Assembly (NCBI GenBank): GCA_947500435.1
Contig: CANMRV010000004.1
Span: 248,001 to 312,000, forward strand
DNA: 64,000 nucleotides
Direction of reading: 5' to 3'
Source: an uncultured Flavobacteriaceae bacterium
GTDB lineage: Bacteria > Bacteroidota > Bacteroidia > Flavobacteriales > Flavobacteriaceae
This document shows positions 15,529-24,256 of this stretch, one piece after another. The first letter of the stretch is position 1. Each line of letters begins with the position of its first letter. Both the position numbers and the translations under genes were made by a program. The notes below the pieces were generated by a model. The model did not search any database. It saw only the letters and a list, made by a program, of their open reading frames with translations, and was not told where the DNA came from.

Positions 15529-16644
15529 TTACTTATCAACGGAAATTTTCCACGAAACAACGGGAGATTCTTTAGGTGCTGTAAAAGCACCAATAGCTTT
15601 TAGCTTTAAATCGATGCTTTCTTTTTCTTCCAAAGTCTTGATGCGAAGTGTATAGGAACCCAAAGCCTGAATCTCAAAAACTGGTGAGCTACTGTAAAAA
15701 CCATAATCCATTGCATTTTCAAACAAAAGCGGACTGCTGGAAAGGTTTTTTAACTGTACTTCCAAGACTTGGGTATCTTCCAAATATTCGGAAGAAACAA
15801 CTTCAATACTGGCCTGAATTAAGGGTTTTAGAAATTCTGATTTCCCTACTAAGAGTGAATTATAAACTGCCACGGTCTTTCCTGCAAATAGGGCTTCTCG
15901 CATGCTTTCCAAACTCTTTTCCTTGGCAAAAACCAAGGTTATAGGCCTATCATTGCCTTTTTCGGTATAATCCCAGTCGATGAGTCCGTGAATATCACTT
16001 GTACCCATAATAGTCAGGTTTTGTTCTAGGGCAAGTGCTAATGATTCTTCATTATAGTCTACAGAATTTATTACCTCGATTCCGTGAAGTTCTCCTTTTT
16101 TAATAAGCTCTTTTTGAAAATCACTCAAAATCGGATTTCCGGTCGGACTTTGACGGTGCCACGCGGGATGATTCCAAAATACAAAAGCATTTTGTTTTTT
16201 GGCCTCCGCGAAAGCTTTTTCGGCCTTGGTTTGTACCAATGGATTTGCATCTGCTATAAATACAGCGTTACTATGACCCATAGGAGCTGATCGCGTGATT
16301 TCTGAACCATGAACGATTAAAAGGTCGTGCTCCTTGGCTTCCGCCAGCGCTAAATCATAAGACCGGTTTCTATTAGGGTGTGGAATATCAGCTTTATGAG
16401 GTTGGTATTCTAAATGCTCAGTAAGTGAGATGGCATCTAAATTCTCACGTAGGGCTTCCTGAACGCGAATGGTGGGCCAAACATTTCCATCGGAAAATAC
16501 CGTATGAATATGCAAATCGGTTTTTAGGGTTACATAACCATCGATATTAGGGTAGGTGAGTGCGTGTTCGCTCTGGTGTGAATGTTGCGCGGCTAATTGC
16601 AAGATTCCAAATGCAAAGGACAAAAAAATGGTTATTTTTTTCAT
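15529..16644 (-). CDS. Secreted PHP-domain phosphoesterase-like protein
   Basis: 371 residues with an N-terminal signal peptide (MKKITIFLSFAFGILQLAAQ). The PHP metal-site motifs are complete: DLHIHTVFSDG near residue 43, SLTEHLEY, HGSEIT, FWNHPAWH and MGTSDIHG. The last 90 residues form a beta-rich domain. PHP proteins hydrolyse phosphoesters using two or three metals; most are cytoplasmic, while a secreted type like this is common in Bacteroidota and is of unknown substrate. Single gene, with its own promoter region downstream of a plus-strand gene. Confidence 0.85.
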   Translation of the reverse strand: MKKITIFLSFAFGILQLAAQHSHQSEHALTYPNIDGYVTLKTDLHIHTVFSDGNVWPTIRVQEALRENLDAISLTEHLEYQPHKADIPHPNRNRSYDLALAEAKEHDLLIVHGSEITRSAPMGHSNAVFIADANPLVQTKAEKAFAEAKKQNAFVFWNHPAWHRQSPTGNPILSDFQKELIKKGELHGIEVINSVDYNEESLALALEQNLTIMGTSDIHGLIDWDYTEKGNDRPITLVFAKEKSLESMREALFAGKTVAVYNSLLVGKSEFLKPLIQASIEVVSSEYLEDTQVLEVQLKNLSSSPLLFENAMDYGFYSSSPVFEIQALGSYTLRIKTLEEKESIDLKLKAIGAFTAPKESPVVSWKISVDK

Positions 16645-16721
16645 TTTAGGCTGGATTTTATTCTTTGAAAGTAAGAAAAATGGATTTGATTTAAGTTAAG
16701 AATTGGTAATTTTAAAGCACT

Positions 16722-17081
16722 ATGAATCCGGCGGAGAATTACATTTTAAATCAACATGAACCTTTTCGGAGTATCCTGCTGCATTTGCAATCTGTTATTG
16801 AGCTTTCAATTACTGGTGTTGATTTGAAATACAAATACCGCATTCCATTTTATTATATCGATGGAAAACCTTTCTGCTATATGAATCAGAGCAAAGACTA
16901 TGTGGATTTAGGCTTTTGGAGCGCTGCTTATTTGACGAAACATGTGGAACTTATGGTCACCGAAAAACGTAAGGTGATGAAGTCGCTTCGTTATAAATCC
17001 TTGGAAGAAATTGATGATACGGTTTTGGTTGAAGTCCTTCAAGATGCACATTCGGTTCGAAATAAGAAGTTTTACAAATAA
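16722..17081 (+). CDS. DUF1801 domain protein
   Basis: 119 residues, soluble. The YDHG/DUF1801 signature is visible as LKYKYRIPFYYIDGKPFCYM near residue 35 and VDLGFWSAAYL after it. The family folds like SufE/YdhG and has no settled function. It converges with the sulfatase gene, whose stop lies 3 bp away. No partner gene on this strand. Confidence 0.75.
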   Translation: MNPAENYILNQHEPFRSILLHLQSVIELSITGVDLKYKYRIPFYYIDGKPFCYMNQSKDYVDLGFWSAAYLTKHVELMVTEKRKVMKSLRYKSLEEIDDTVLVEVLQDAHSVRNKKFYK

Positions 17082-17084
17082 CAA

Positions 17085-18689
17085 CTATTCAATCCACCCA
17101 TTATCTTTATAAATCTTAATGTATTGATTGCTTAGCTCATCTGAGTCTTGATACTTTACCCTTAGCTCTTTGAGTTTTTGTTTTAATTCAGCTACGACCT
17201 GGATATAATCTGGGTCTGCAAAAATGTTATTCACTTCATTAGGGTCATTCTTACGATCGTACAATTCCCATTCATCCACATCATAATAAAAATGCATGAG
17301 CTTAAATTCTTTGGTCGCAATACCATAGTGCCGTTTTACCGCATGTTCAGCCGGATACTCATAATAGTGATAGTAGACGGCATCCCTATCCCATTTTTCT
17401 TTTTGTCCTGATAGTAAAGGAACAAGGCTTTCACCTTGCATATCATCAGGAGGAATGATGCGAGCAACTTCCAAAAAGGTTTGCGCAAAATCAAGATTTT
17501 GAACCATTTCATCTTCAGTAGTTCCAGGTGTAATTACATTAGGCCATTTAACCAACAATGGCGTTTTGAATGATTCTTCATACATAAAACGTTTGTCAAA
17601 CCAGCCGTGTTCGCCCAAATAGAAACCTTGATCCGAGGTATATACCACAATCGTATTCTCGCTCAGTTTTTCCTCATCTAAATAATTCAATAACCTTCCA
17701 ACATTTTCATCAACTGCGGCAATGGTTCCTAGATAATCTTGCATGTATCGTTGGTATTTCCAGACCATTAAAGTCGAATCGCTCATGGAAGGATACATTC
17801 GCCTAAATTCTTCGCTAATTGGATTGTAAATCGAATCCCATGAAGCTCTTTGCATTTCGGTCATTCGAACCAAACGGTTGGGTAGCTTTCTATCTTCTAT
17901 ATTTAAATCTTCAACAACCTTTGCGCTGACCTTATTGTCATAAATTAGGGTCATATGCTTTAGAATATTCATTTCTGCAGTATTGGCTGCCTCACCTCTT
18001 GTCTCGTAATCATCGAATAAAGTTTCAGGAAGCGGAAAAGTCTTTTGCGTAAACTGCTTGTAATGTCTTTTTGCAGGCATCCAAGAACGGTGAGGTGCTT
18101 TATGCAAATACATCAGCAGAAAAGGTTTTACGGTATCCCTTCTTTTTTCAAACCAATCTATAGTCAGGTCGGTTATAATATCGGTAACGTATCCGGTAAC
18201 TGTTGTGTCTCCTTCTTGGGTATTGAAAACCGGATTATAGTAATCGCCCTGCCCCGGAAGAATTTTAAATTCATCAAATCCTTTGGGATTGTTTCCGAAA
18301 TGTAGTTTCCCAAACATTGCCGTTTCATAACCTGCTTTTTGAAGCAGTTGTGGAAAAGTAACATTTGTAGTATCAAAAGGGGAGCGGTTATCGATTTTTC
18401 CATTGATGTGGGAGTGCTTTCCGGTTAGGATTACGGCTCTTGAAGGCGCACATATTGAGTTTGTAACCGAGGCGTTGGTAAACAGCATTCCTTCCTTAGC
18501 AATTCTATCAATATTTGGGGTTTGAATGAGCTGATCGCTATAAGCACTTATAGCTTGATATGCGTGATCATCGGACATTATAAAAACAATGTTCGGACGA
18601 ACTTTCTTATTGGTTTCTTTTAGTGCTTCGGAACAGGAAAAAAAAGCGTTTCCAAAAAAGAAAAGAACTAATACGGTAAGGCGCTTCAT
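17085..18689 (-). CDS. Sulfatase lipoprotein (S1 family)
   Basis: 534 residues. N-terminal lipoprotein signal with Cys at residue 19 (NAFFSCSE). Metal-binding aspartates D40-D41 (IVFIMSDDHAY), and the formylglycine motif CAPSR with Cys80, which needs oxidation by a formylglycine-generating or anaerobic maturase not seen in this window. Later LYLHKAPHRSWMPA, YTSDQGFYLGEHGWFDKR and WELYDRKNDPNEVNN complete the S1 fold. Probably acts on sulfated marine polysaccharide at the cell surface or in the periplasm; the exact substrate cannot be assigned. Confidence 0.92.
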   Translation of the reverse strand: MKRLTVLVLFFFGNAFFSCSEALKETNKKVRPNIVFIMSDDHAYQAISAYSDQLIQTPNIDRIAKEGMLFTNASVTNSICAPSRAVILTGKHSHINGKIDNRSPFDTTNVTFPQLLQKAGYETAMFGKLHFGNNPKGFDEFKILPGQGDYYNPVFNTQEGDTTVTGYVTDIITDLTIDWFEKRRDTVKPFLLMYLHKAPHRSWMPAKRHYKQFTQKTFPLPETLFDDYETRGEAANTAEMNILKHMTLIYDNKVSAKVVEDLNIEDRKLPNRLVRMTEMQRASWDSIYNPISEEFRRMYPSMSDSTLMVWKYQRYMQDYLGTIAAVDENVGRLLNYLDEEKLSENTIVVYTSDQGFYLGEHGWFDKRFMYEESFKTPLLVKWPNVITPGTTEDEMVQNLDFAQTFLEVARIIPPDDMQGESLVPLLSGQKEKWDRDAVYYHYYEYPAEHAVKRHYGIATKEFKLMHFYYDVDEWELYDRKNDPNEVNNIFADPDYIQVVAELKQKLKELRVKYQDSDELSNQYIKIYKDNGWIE

Positions 18690-18750
18690 ACGTATGGAAT
18701 TTGATTGAAATCCAAAGTACGAATTTATTTTTTTAAATTTCTAGGGTTTG

Positions 18751-20736
18751 TTACTTGCCACTACCTAAGCCTATTTTCTTTAGAACTATCAATGAATTGC
18801 TCTGCACGTCGGTGACGTGTTTGAATACTTGTTTTAAGGCTTCATAATCGGTTGCCTCAAAGTAAGAACTATTCAAGGCCAAATCAAATGAAACTTGAAT
18901 GGAGGCGGCGGTCTCATTTTTCTGAAATTTTAAAAAAGCCATGTTTTCACCCAATTTCACAACTTTGGCTTCAGGAAGTTCATGAACTTGGTATCCTTCA
19001 GGTATAAGAATACTGATATCATATTTATACCGCCTGTTGTATCCAAAATCAACAGGATAGTTACGTTCTTCAAGAGTGAAGGGGTTCTTATCAAAAAAAC
19101 GAATTAGAAATGGGTTAAAGTAAACCATGTCTCCATTAATAATGTTTTCTAGCTCAAATTCAAAACGTTCAGAAATTTTTGAATCGTCACTTCTTTCCGG
19201 TAGCATTTTATAGTTCGTGATTGTGAAATCTCCTTTTATATTTTCCTCCCAACTTTCTAAATACTCATCTTCTGAATATTGATCTAGGGCAATCCTTGTA
19301 TTCACAGCTTCATAGCCTTGATTTAGCATGTCTAACATGCCATAGCCTTTTTGTTCTTGAACATCAAATTTGATTTGTGCTCTTACATGATACTTGTTTT
19401 TAGTATGAGCTATAATGTCATACCAATAACTCTCATTTTTAAAATCCATAACTCGGCCATAATGATTAAGAGCTCTGAATGGAAGCAGACCAAAAGGCAT
19501 GTATTTATCGGTAGCATCGAGTAAGTAATCATTTCCATCAATTGTAAGTTTCGCAACCCCATAATTGAAATCACTCATCACTGGGTGTATTTTTTTCGGT
19601 AGACCCCTTTTTCGCGTTGATAGCAACATCAAATTTGTTTTGATATTGGCAGTGTTTAGGAGATTGATCAGAGATATGTTTATTTCCAGAACATTGCCTT
19701 TTTTCTGTTCAAAAGCTTCTTTTACTCTAGCCTTGCCATAAATACCGAATTTCTCATTCCAATTAAAATGTTTTTGTACAAACTTGTATATGTTTTTAGC
19801 TCTGGTAAGGTCATCTCCTTCTTTCAGAAGCTTCTCAGGTACATTCTTCTCAAAAAAACCATTTTTGGTTAATTGTCTCCCAATATCTTTATCACTTCTA
19901 AATTCACGATCTACATCTTTCCAACTTTTGGTGTATTTGTCTGAAGTACCATCTAAACGACGGTATTCCGAAAGCTCAAAGTCTATTCGCGAAATATAGT
20001 TTGAAGAAGCCAGCATATAATCCTCTTCAACTTTAAACGCAGGAACGTCTTTCATTACATATTTTAGGACTTCACAATCCGCTGGATCTCTTATACCCTC
20101 AATTTGAAAACAATTAGTCTTGACTTTGGCTTCGTTGACATCCAATTTCAAAAAGCCCGACAAGGAACGATTATAAGACCAATTACCAGGAATCTTAGCA
20201 TTGAACTCGCTATATATAACAGGTATGCTAGTTTGAAAGTTCCACCCACTAAAGTTGAAATCAAAAGGGGTTTCTATAGTGTAGCTATATTCTATTATAC
20301 TACCAGGGTGAAGCTTAGGAAAAGTAAATTTCTTTTCCCTCCATTTTTCCGTTAAATCAGTTGTAAATACTTCGCTTGGTAAAACGTTAAATTTATCTCC
20401 GTTATAATGTGTAACCGCTTTGAGCTTTGTCAGTTTTTCGGAAGCCTTTTTGTTATGGTATAACTGTATTTCGATAGTGCCATGGTCAAATGCTTTTTCA
20501 TTAAAAATTTTGATTTTACCATGATACTCCTTGATTAAAAGTATTCTGTTTTTTTTGACCTCAAAATAATTATCCCCTCGTTCATATAAAACAACAGCAT
20601 TCGCGTCTGGGTCTTTTTCATAAAACTCCATGTTCTTTTCGACGTCGGTTACCTTCCCAAAATTATCGGGCATTTGGCTGTGAGAAAAAGAAAAACTAAA
20701 GAATAAAAGAACTAGAAGAGCGTATTTTGTATACAT
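18751..20736 (-). CDS. DUF3857 and transglutaminase-like secreted protein
   Basis: 661 residues with a signal peptide (LLVLLFFSFSFSHSQ). The DUF3857 part spans residues 50-230 (WREKKFTFPKLHPGSIIEYS). A transglutaminase-like core follows, but the usual nucleophilic Cys position reads GNVLEINISLINLL, with no Cys, while the His (HPVMSDFNYG) and Asp (LLDATDKYMPFGLLP) regions remain. Loss of Cys is common in this Bacteroidota family, so a non-catalytic or binding role is likely. The C-terminal third is a DUF3858-like beta domain. Located between the sulfatase and kdsA but not evidently part of either pathway. Confidence 0.85.
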   Translation of the reverse strand: MYTKYALLVLLFFSFSFSHSQMPDNFGKVTDVEKNMEFYEKDPDANAVVLYERGDNYFEVKKNRILLIKEYHGKIKIFNEKAFDHGTIEIQLYHNKKASEKLTKLKAVTHYNGDKFNVLPSEVFTTDLTEKWREKKFTFPKLHPGSIIEYSYTIETPFDFNFSGWNFQTSIPVIYSEFNAKIPGNWSYNRSLSGFLKLDVNEAKVKTNCFQIEGIRDPADCEVLKYVMKDVPAFKVEEDYMLASSNYISRIDFELSEYRRLDGTSDKYTKSWKDVDREFRSDKDIGRQLTKNGFFEKNVPEKLLKEGDDLTRAKNIYKFVQKHFNWNEKFGIYGKARVKEAFEQKKGNVLEINISLINLLNTANIKTNLMLLSTRKRGLPKKIHPVMSDFNYGVAKLTIDGNDYLLDATDKYMPFGLLPFRALNHYGRVMDFKNESYWYDIIAHTKNKYHVRAQIKFDVQEQKGYGMLDMLNQGYEAVNTRIALDQYSEDEYLESWEENIKGDFTITNYKMLPERSDDSKISERFEFELENIINGDMVYFNPFLIRFFDKNPFTLEERNYPVDFGYNRRYKYDISILIPEGYQVHELPEAKVVKLGENMAFLKFQKNETAASIQVSFDLALNSSYFEATDYEALKQVFKHVTDVQSNSLIVLKKIGLGSGK

Positions 20737-20781
20737 GGTAGGGCTTGGTTAGTACCCTTAAATAACTTGATTTTGCGAAAA

Positions 20782-21603
20782 TTATTGCAATTTATTTACG
20801 GCCTTTCTTAGAGCAACCAAATTAGTCAACAACCTCTCCAAATGATTCAGATGTAACATATTGGCTCCATCACTTTTGGCAATTGAAGGGTCGAAATGTG
20901 TTTCCATAAAAAGTCCGTCCACACCAGTTGCAATTCCTGCTCTAGATATAGTTTCTATCATATCGGGTCTTCCACCAGTAACACCGGACGACTGATTCGG
21001 TTGTTGCAAAGAGTGTGTGACATCAAGGACTACTGGGGCGTATTGTTTCATAGTAGGAATCCCTCTGAAATCAACTACCATATCTTGATAGCCGAACATT
21101 GTACCGCGATCGGTAATCATAACTTGTTCGTTACCTGAATCAGAAACTTTGGTAACGGCGTGTTGCATACTTTCAGGACTCATAAATTGTCCCTTTTTTA
21201 GATTAACAACTTTTCCGGTTTTGGCGGCAGCTACGACCAAATCCGTTTGACGGACTAAAAATGCAGGAATTTGAAGTATATCGACATACTCCGCTGCCTT
21301 TATCGCATCCGATACTTCGTGAATATCAGTAACCGTTGGAACTTCAAAAGTCTCAGATACTTTTCTTAGGATTTTCAAGGCTTTTTCATCACCGATTCCC
21401 GTAAAAGAATCAACACGACTGCGGTTTGCTTTTTTAAAACTTCCCTTAAAAACATATGGAATTTCAAGCTTATCCGTGATAGAAACTATCTTCTCAGCAA
21501 TCCGTAAGGCCATATCTTCACCTTCAATCGCGCAAGGTCCTGAGAGGAGAAAAAAGTTGTTGCTTTCGGCGTGCTTTATCTGCGGAATACCTGATAGATT
21601 CAT
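20782..21603 (-). CDS. kdsA: 3-deoxy-8-phosphooctulonate synthase (KDO-8-P synthase)
   Basis: 273 residues, full length. Typical motifs: LLSGPCAIEG near the N-terminus, VFKGSFKKANRS, VDILQIPAFLVRQTDL, NLKKGQF, RGTMFGYQDMVVD, VVLDVTHSLQQP and MIETISRAGIATGVDGLFME. The enzyme condenses phosphoenolpyruvate with arabinose-5-phosphate for lipopolysaccharide inner-core KDO, in the cytoplasm. A -7 box (TATCTTTG) lies 15 bp upstream. KDO-pathway partners are not adjacent. Confidence 0.96.
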   Translation of the reverse strand: MNLSGIPQIKHAESNNFFLLSGPCAIEGEDMALRIAEKIVSITDKLEIPYVFKGSFKKANRSRVDSFTGIGDEKALKILRKVSETFEVPTVTDIHEVSDAIKAAEYVDILQIPAFLVRQTDLVVAAAKTGKVVNLKKGQFMSPESMQHAVTKVSDSGNEQVMITDRGTMFGYQDMVVDFRGIPTMKQYAPVVLDVTHSLQQPNQSSGVTGGRPDMIETISRAGIATGVDGLFMETHFDPSIAKSDGANMLHLNHLERLLTNLVALRKAVNKLQ

Positions 21604-21618
21604 TTCTTAAAGTTTGCA

Positions 21619-21626
21619 CAAAGATA
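21619..21626 (-). promoter_or_regulatory. -7 box of kdsA promoter
   Basis: Minus-strand TATCTTTG (21626-21619) matches the Bacteroidota consensus TAnnTTTG, 15 bp before the kdsA ATG at 21603. No good -33 TTG was found at the usual spacing, so only the -7 element is claimed. Confidence 0.5.
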
Positions 21627-21675
21627 CTTAATAACTCTAGTATACTTTTTAGATTTAGAAATCAAAACAGCTATC

Positions 21676-22272
21676 ATGATTAGAATACTGATTCTTAACA
21701 TCATTTTTTTTCTTTTTGTAGTTTATAGTGCTCTAGGGCAAAGAATAGCAGAAACCAACTCGGGCAATACCTTCGCTTTGATAAATCTCGAACGACACCA
21801 ATTTAAATTTAATTTGCTTAGTCCGGGTTTTACGTATGAATTCGGAATTTTCAAAAATGTAAGTGCGTCAGGAGGCCTAGTTCTAGGTTATGCTACCTAC
21901 GAAGAAGGATATGCTGTAGGCTTAACCCTGCATACCCGCGTACGATACTATCATAATCTAAATAGAAGGGTTTCTAAAGATAAAAACGTTTCTGGCAATT
22001 CAGGAAATTACATTGGCGCAGCTCGCAGTATTTTTTTCTCTCCGCTTCGATTGGCTACTAATATTGAGGGGCCTAGTGATTTTAATTTAGGATTTTATGG
22101 CCTCACTTACGGGTTACAACGCACCTATGAAAATGGATTTAACTTCAATGCAGAATTGGGTGCTGGATACTATCTCGGTGATGGTGTTTTAAGTGGGTAC
22201 GGTCCTCTTTTCAATTTTAACTTTGGATGGGTGGCAACAAAACGAAAGTCTCGTAAACCGACTTTTGATTGA
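21676..22272 (+). CDS. Secreted or outer-membrane beta-barrel-like protein, tandem paralogue 1
   Basis: 198 residues with a signal peptide (IIFFLFVVYSALGQ). Repeating hydrophobic/polar strands (LVLGYATYEEGYAVGLTLHT, NFGWVATK) suggest a small 8-stranded outer-membrane barrel. Family landmarks shared by all four tandem genes: RYYHNLNRRVSK before GNSGNYIG, and GLQRTYENGFNF before GAGYYLGDG. No match to a known enzyme or porin. First of a row of four genes pointing the same way. Confidence 0.75.
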   Translation: MIRILILNIIFFLFVVYSALGQRIAETNSGNTFALINLERHQFKFNLLSPGFTYEFGIFKNVSASGGLVLGYATYEEGYAVGLTLHTRVRYYHNLNRRVSKDKNVSGNSGNYIGAARSIFFSPLRLATNIEGPSDFNLGFYGLTYGLQRTYENGFNFNAELGAGYYLGDGVLSGYGPLFNFNFGWVATKRKSRKPTFD

Positions 22273-22372
22273 TTTAGTCGCATTGATTGTACAATTGACT
22301 GTAAGATTTACGTTAGAATGAGACAAAGTATGAACTAGTTTGTAAAATGAATTGATCCCAAATCAATCTACT

Positions 22373-22930
22373 ATGCATAGAATCATTCTTATCATACTGC
22401 TTTTTAGCAGTATGCTGGCTTCTGCTCAATTTGGAAAGAACTGTGAACTTCGACAGTTCAAGATAAATATTCTGAATCCCGGTGTAGAATATGAGATGGC
22501 GCTAGGTACCAATACAACTTTAGATTTCAAAGCTGGGTTACAGTTTGCCTTAGATCCTTTGGTCTCAAATATTTATGAGGAAGTGGTTTTTTTACCTGCT
22601 GTTGCGGGACAATACCGTTATTACTATAACTTCGAAAAACGGCAACGAAATCGGAAACAGATTTATGGTAATTCTGCAAATTATGTAGCACCCGCAGTTG
22701 CGGCTTTCTTTCCCGGTTCTCGGACTGTAAATAATGAGGTAGTAAAAGGTGCTTTCGGCTACGCCGGATTGGTTACAGGCTTGCAGCGCAGTTACAATTC
22801 CGGGATTAATTTCTCCGTAGATGTTGGAGCGGCTTATTATCTAGGACAGTTTAATGGCCAAATCTTACCTGTAGCAAATTTAAGTATCGGCTGGATTATC
22901 AGCGAGAAACGTTGGTGTGTTGGGAAGTAG
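22373..22930 (+). CDS. Tandem paralogue 2 of the secreted barrel-like family
   Basis: 185 residues starting at the ATG at 22373; the longer frame only adds seven residues before the signal peptide (MHRIILIILLFSSMLASAQ). Shares YRYYYNFEKR, the GNSANYVAP loop and GLQRSYNSGINF with its neighbours. Contains Cys at position 24 (NCELRQFK). 100 bp after paralogue 1. Unknown function, probably outer-membrane. Confidence 0.72.
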   Translation: MHRIILIILLFSSMLASAQFGKNCELRQFKINILNPGVEYEMALGTNTTLDFKAGLQFALDPLVSNIYEEVVFLPAVAGQYRYYYNFEKRQRNRKQIYGNSANYVAPAVAAFFPGSRTVNNEVVKGAFGYAGLVTGLQRSYNSGINFSVDVGAAYYLGQFNGQILPVANLSIGWIISEKRWCVGK

Positions 22931-23006
22931 GATATTTCTTCATTTTAAAACTATTTTGGCGCAATCTTTGTTGGTGAAAGTGAAATGATTCTAAAACTAA
23001 CCCACT

Positions 23007-23549
23007 ATGAAAAAATACGCTTTTCTTTTCTCAGTACTTTGTTTTTCCATCCTCAACGCTCAAATTAATAAGAATGTGGAGCAGGGTCTATTTAAAGTAA
23101 ATGCTCTAACACCTGGTGTTTCATATGAGCTTGGTGCGGGAAGGAATTCTACTTTTAACTTCGAAGCATCTGTTATTCCCATTGCTAGAGCAGATAGCGG
23201 AGGGGACTTCGATTGGGTTTTATTTCCTGCATTGGGGGCAGAATTTCGATATTTTACAAATATGAATCGTAGAGTTCAAAAGGGAAAAAATATTTCTGGA
23301 AATAGTGGAAACTATGTTTCATTCTTAAACCAGGCGTTTATAACAGCTCCAATAATAGGCAGTATTGAATATGATGAGCCTGTGGCTTATTTGGGTGCTT
23401 TTGTTTATGGTTTACAGCGCACCTATGGCAAAGGCTTTTATTTTGGTGCCGCCGTTGGTCCCGCTTTCTTTACGGGAGATAATGATCCCACCGCAACTCT
23501 ATATCTAGATGCTCGTCTAGGCTGGGTTATAGGAGGTCGTAAGCGATAA
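23007..23549 (+). CDS. Tandem paralogue 3 of the secreted barrel-like family
   Basis: 180 residues with signal peptide AFLFSVLCFSILNAQ. Shares FRYFTNMNRRVQKGKNISGN, GNYVSF and GLQRTYGKGFYF. The leader and about ten upstream bases are nearly identical at nucleotide level to those of paralogue 4 (22996 onward against 23594 onward), while the mature parts differ widely. Suggests a recent duplication with conversion at the 5' end. Confidence 0.73.
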   Translation: MKKYAFLFSVLCFSILNAQINKNVEQGLFKVNALTPGVSYELGAGRNSTFNFEASVIPIARADSGGDFDWVLFPALGAEFRYFTNMNRRVQKGKNISGNSGNYVSFLNQAFITAPIIGSIEYDEPVAYLGAFVYGLQRTYGKGFYFGAAVGPAFFTGDNDPTATLYLDARLGWVIGGRKR

Positions 23550-23605
23550 ATACTTTTCGATACCTGAAATTTACCTTTCAGCTTGCCAATTAAAACTAAC
23601 CAACT

Positions 23606-24139
23606 ATGAAAAAATGTGCCTTTCTTTTCTCAGTACTTTGTTTTTCCATCCTAAATGCTCAAACCGATAAGAATGTTGAAGAACATCAAGTACAAATAGG
23701 TCTTCCCATGCCAGCTATTCTTTATGAAAAGGGTATTAGCAATAATTCTACATTAAGTCTTGAAGCTGTAACCGGCTTTGAATTGAGGGGATGTACCGGT
23801 TGCGAGACACAATACGGAATTCGTGCTATTCTAAGAGGTCAATATCGATACTATTATAATTTGGAACGTAGAATTAGAAAAGGAAAAAATATCACAGGGA
23901 ATACGGGAAATTATGTTGGTGGACTTATGTTAGTTCAGTTCGGTAACCCCATTATTGGTAATATTCAAAGACCTGATATATTTGGTGCAGGCCCAGTTTA
24001 CGGTATTCAACGGACTTATAGAAGAGGATTTTTCTATAGACTTGAAGGTGGAGCAGCCTATTTAGAAGATGGTTTTGGTTCGGGAGTTGGATTAGTTTTA
24101 GCGGCTAGAATCGGTTGGGTGCTAAGGAAACGGCGTTAA
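23606..24139 (+). CDS. Tandem paralogue 4 of the secreted barrel-like family
   Basis: 177 residues, leader MKKCAFLFSVLCFSILNAQ almost the same as paralogue 3. Mature part carries YRYYYNLERRIRKGKNITGN, GNYVGG and GIQRTYRRGFFY, plus two Cys (RGCTGC near residue 60) absent in the others. Four barrel-like proteins in a row with conserved loops and divergent surfaces resemble a surface-variation family. 57 bp after paralogue 3. Confidence 0.73.
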   Translation: MKKCAFLFSVLCFSILNAQTDKNVEEHQVQIGLPMPAILYEKGISNNSTLSLEAVTGFELRGCTGCETQYGIRAILRGQYRYYYNLERRIRKGKNITGNTGNYVGGLMLVQFGNPIIGNIQRPDIFGAGPVYGIQRTYRRGFFYRLEGGAAYLEDGFGSGVGLVLAARIGWVLRKRR

Positions 24140-24179
24140 AATAACTCCCTCAAAATCAACAACATAAAAATAACACAAG

Positions 24180-24214
24180 TTTGGCTTTACGAGAAGAAAA
24201 TAGCAGTATCTTTG
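24180..24214 (+). promoter_or_regulatory. Promoter of typA
   Basis: TTTG at 24180-24183 followed after 23 bp by TATCTTTG (24207-24214), an exact match to the Bacteroidota promoter form TTG-N17-23-TAnnTTTG. The coding start is at 24257, giving a leader of about 35 nt. Confidence 0.75.
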
Positions 24215-24256
24215 CACGCTCAAAATAGCAGGTAGCGCTATTTAAATATAAAAAGT

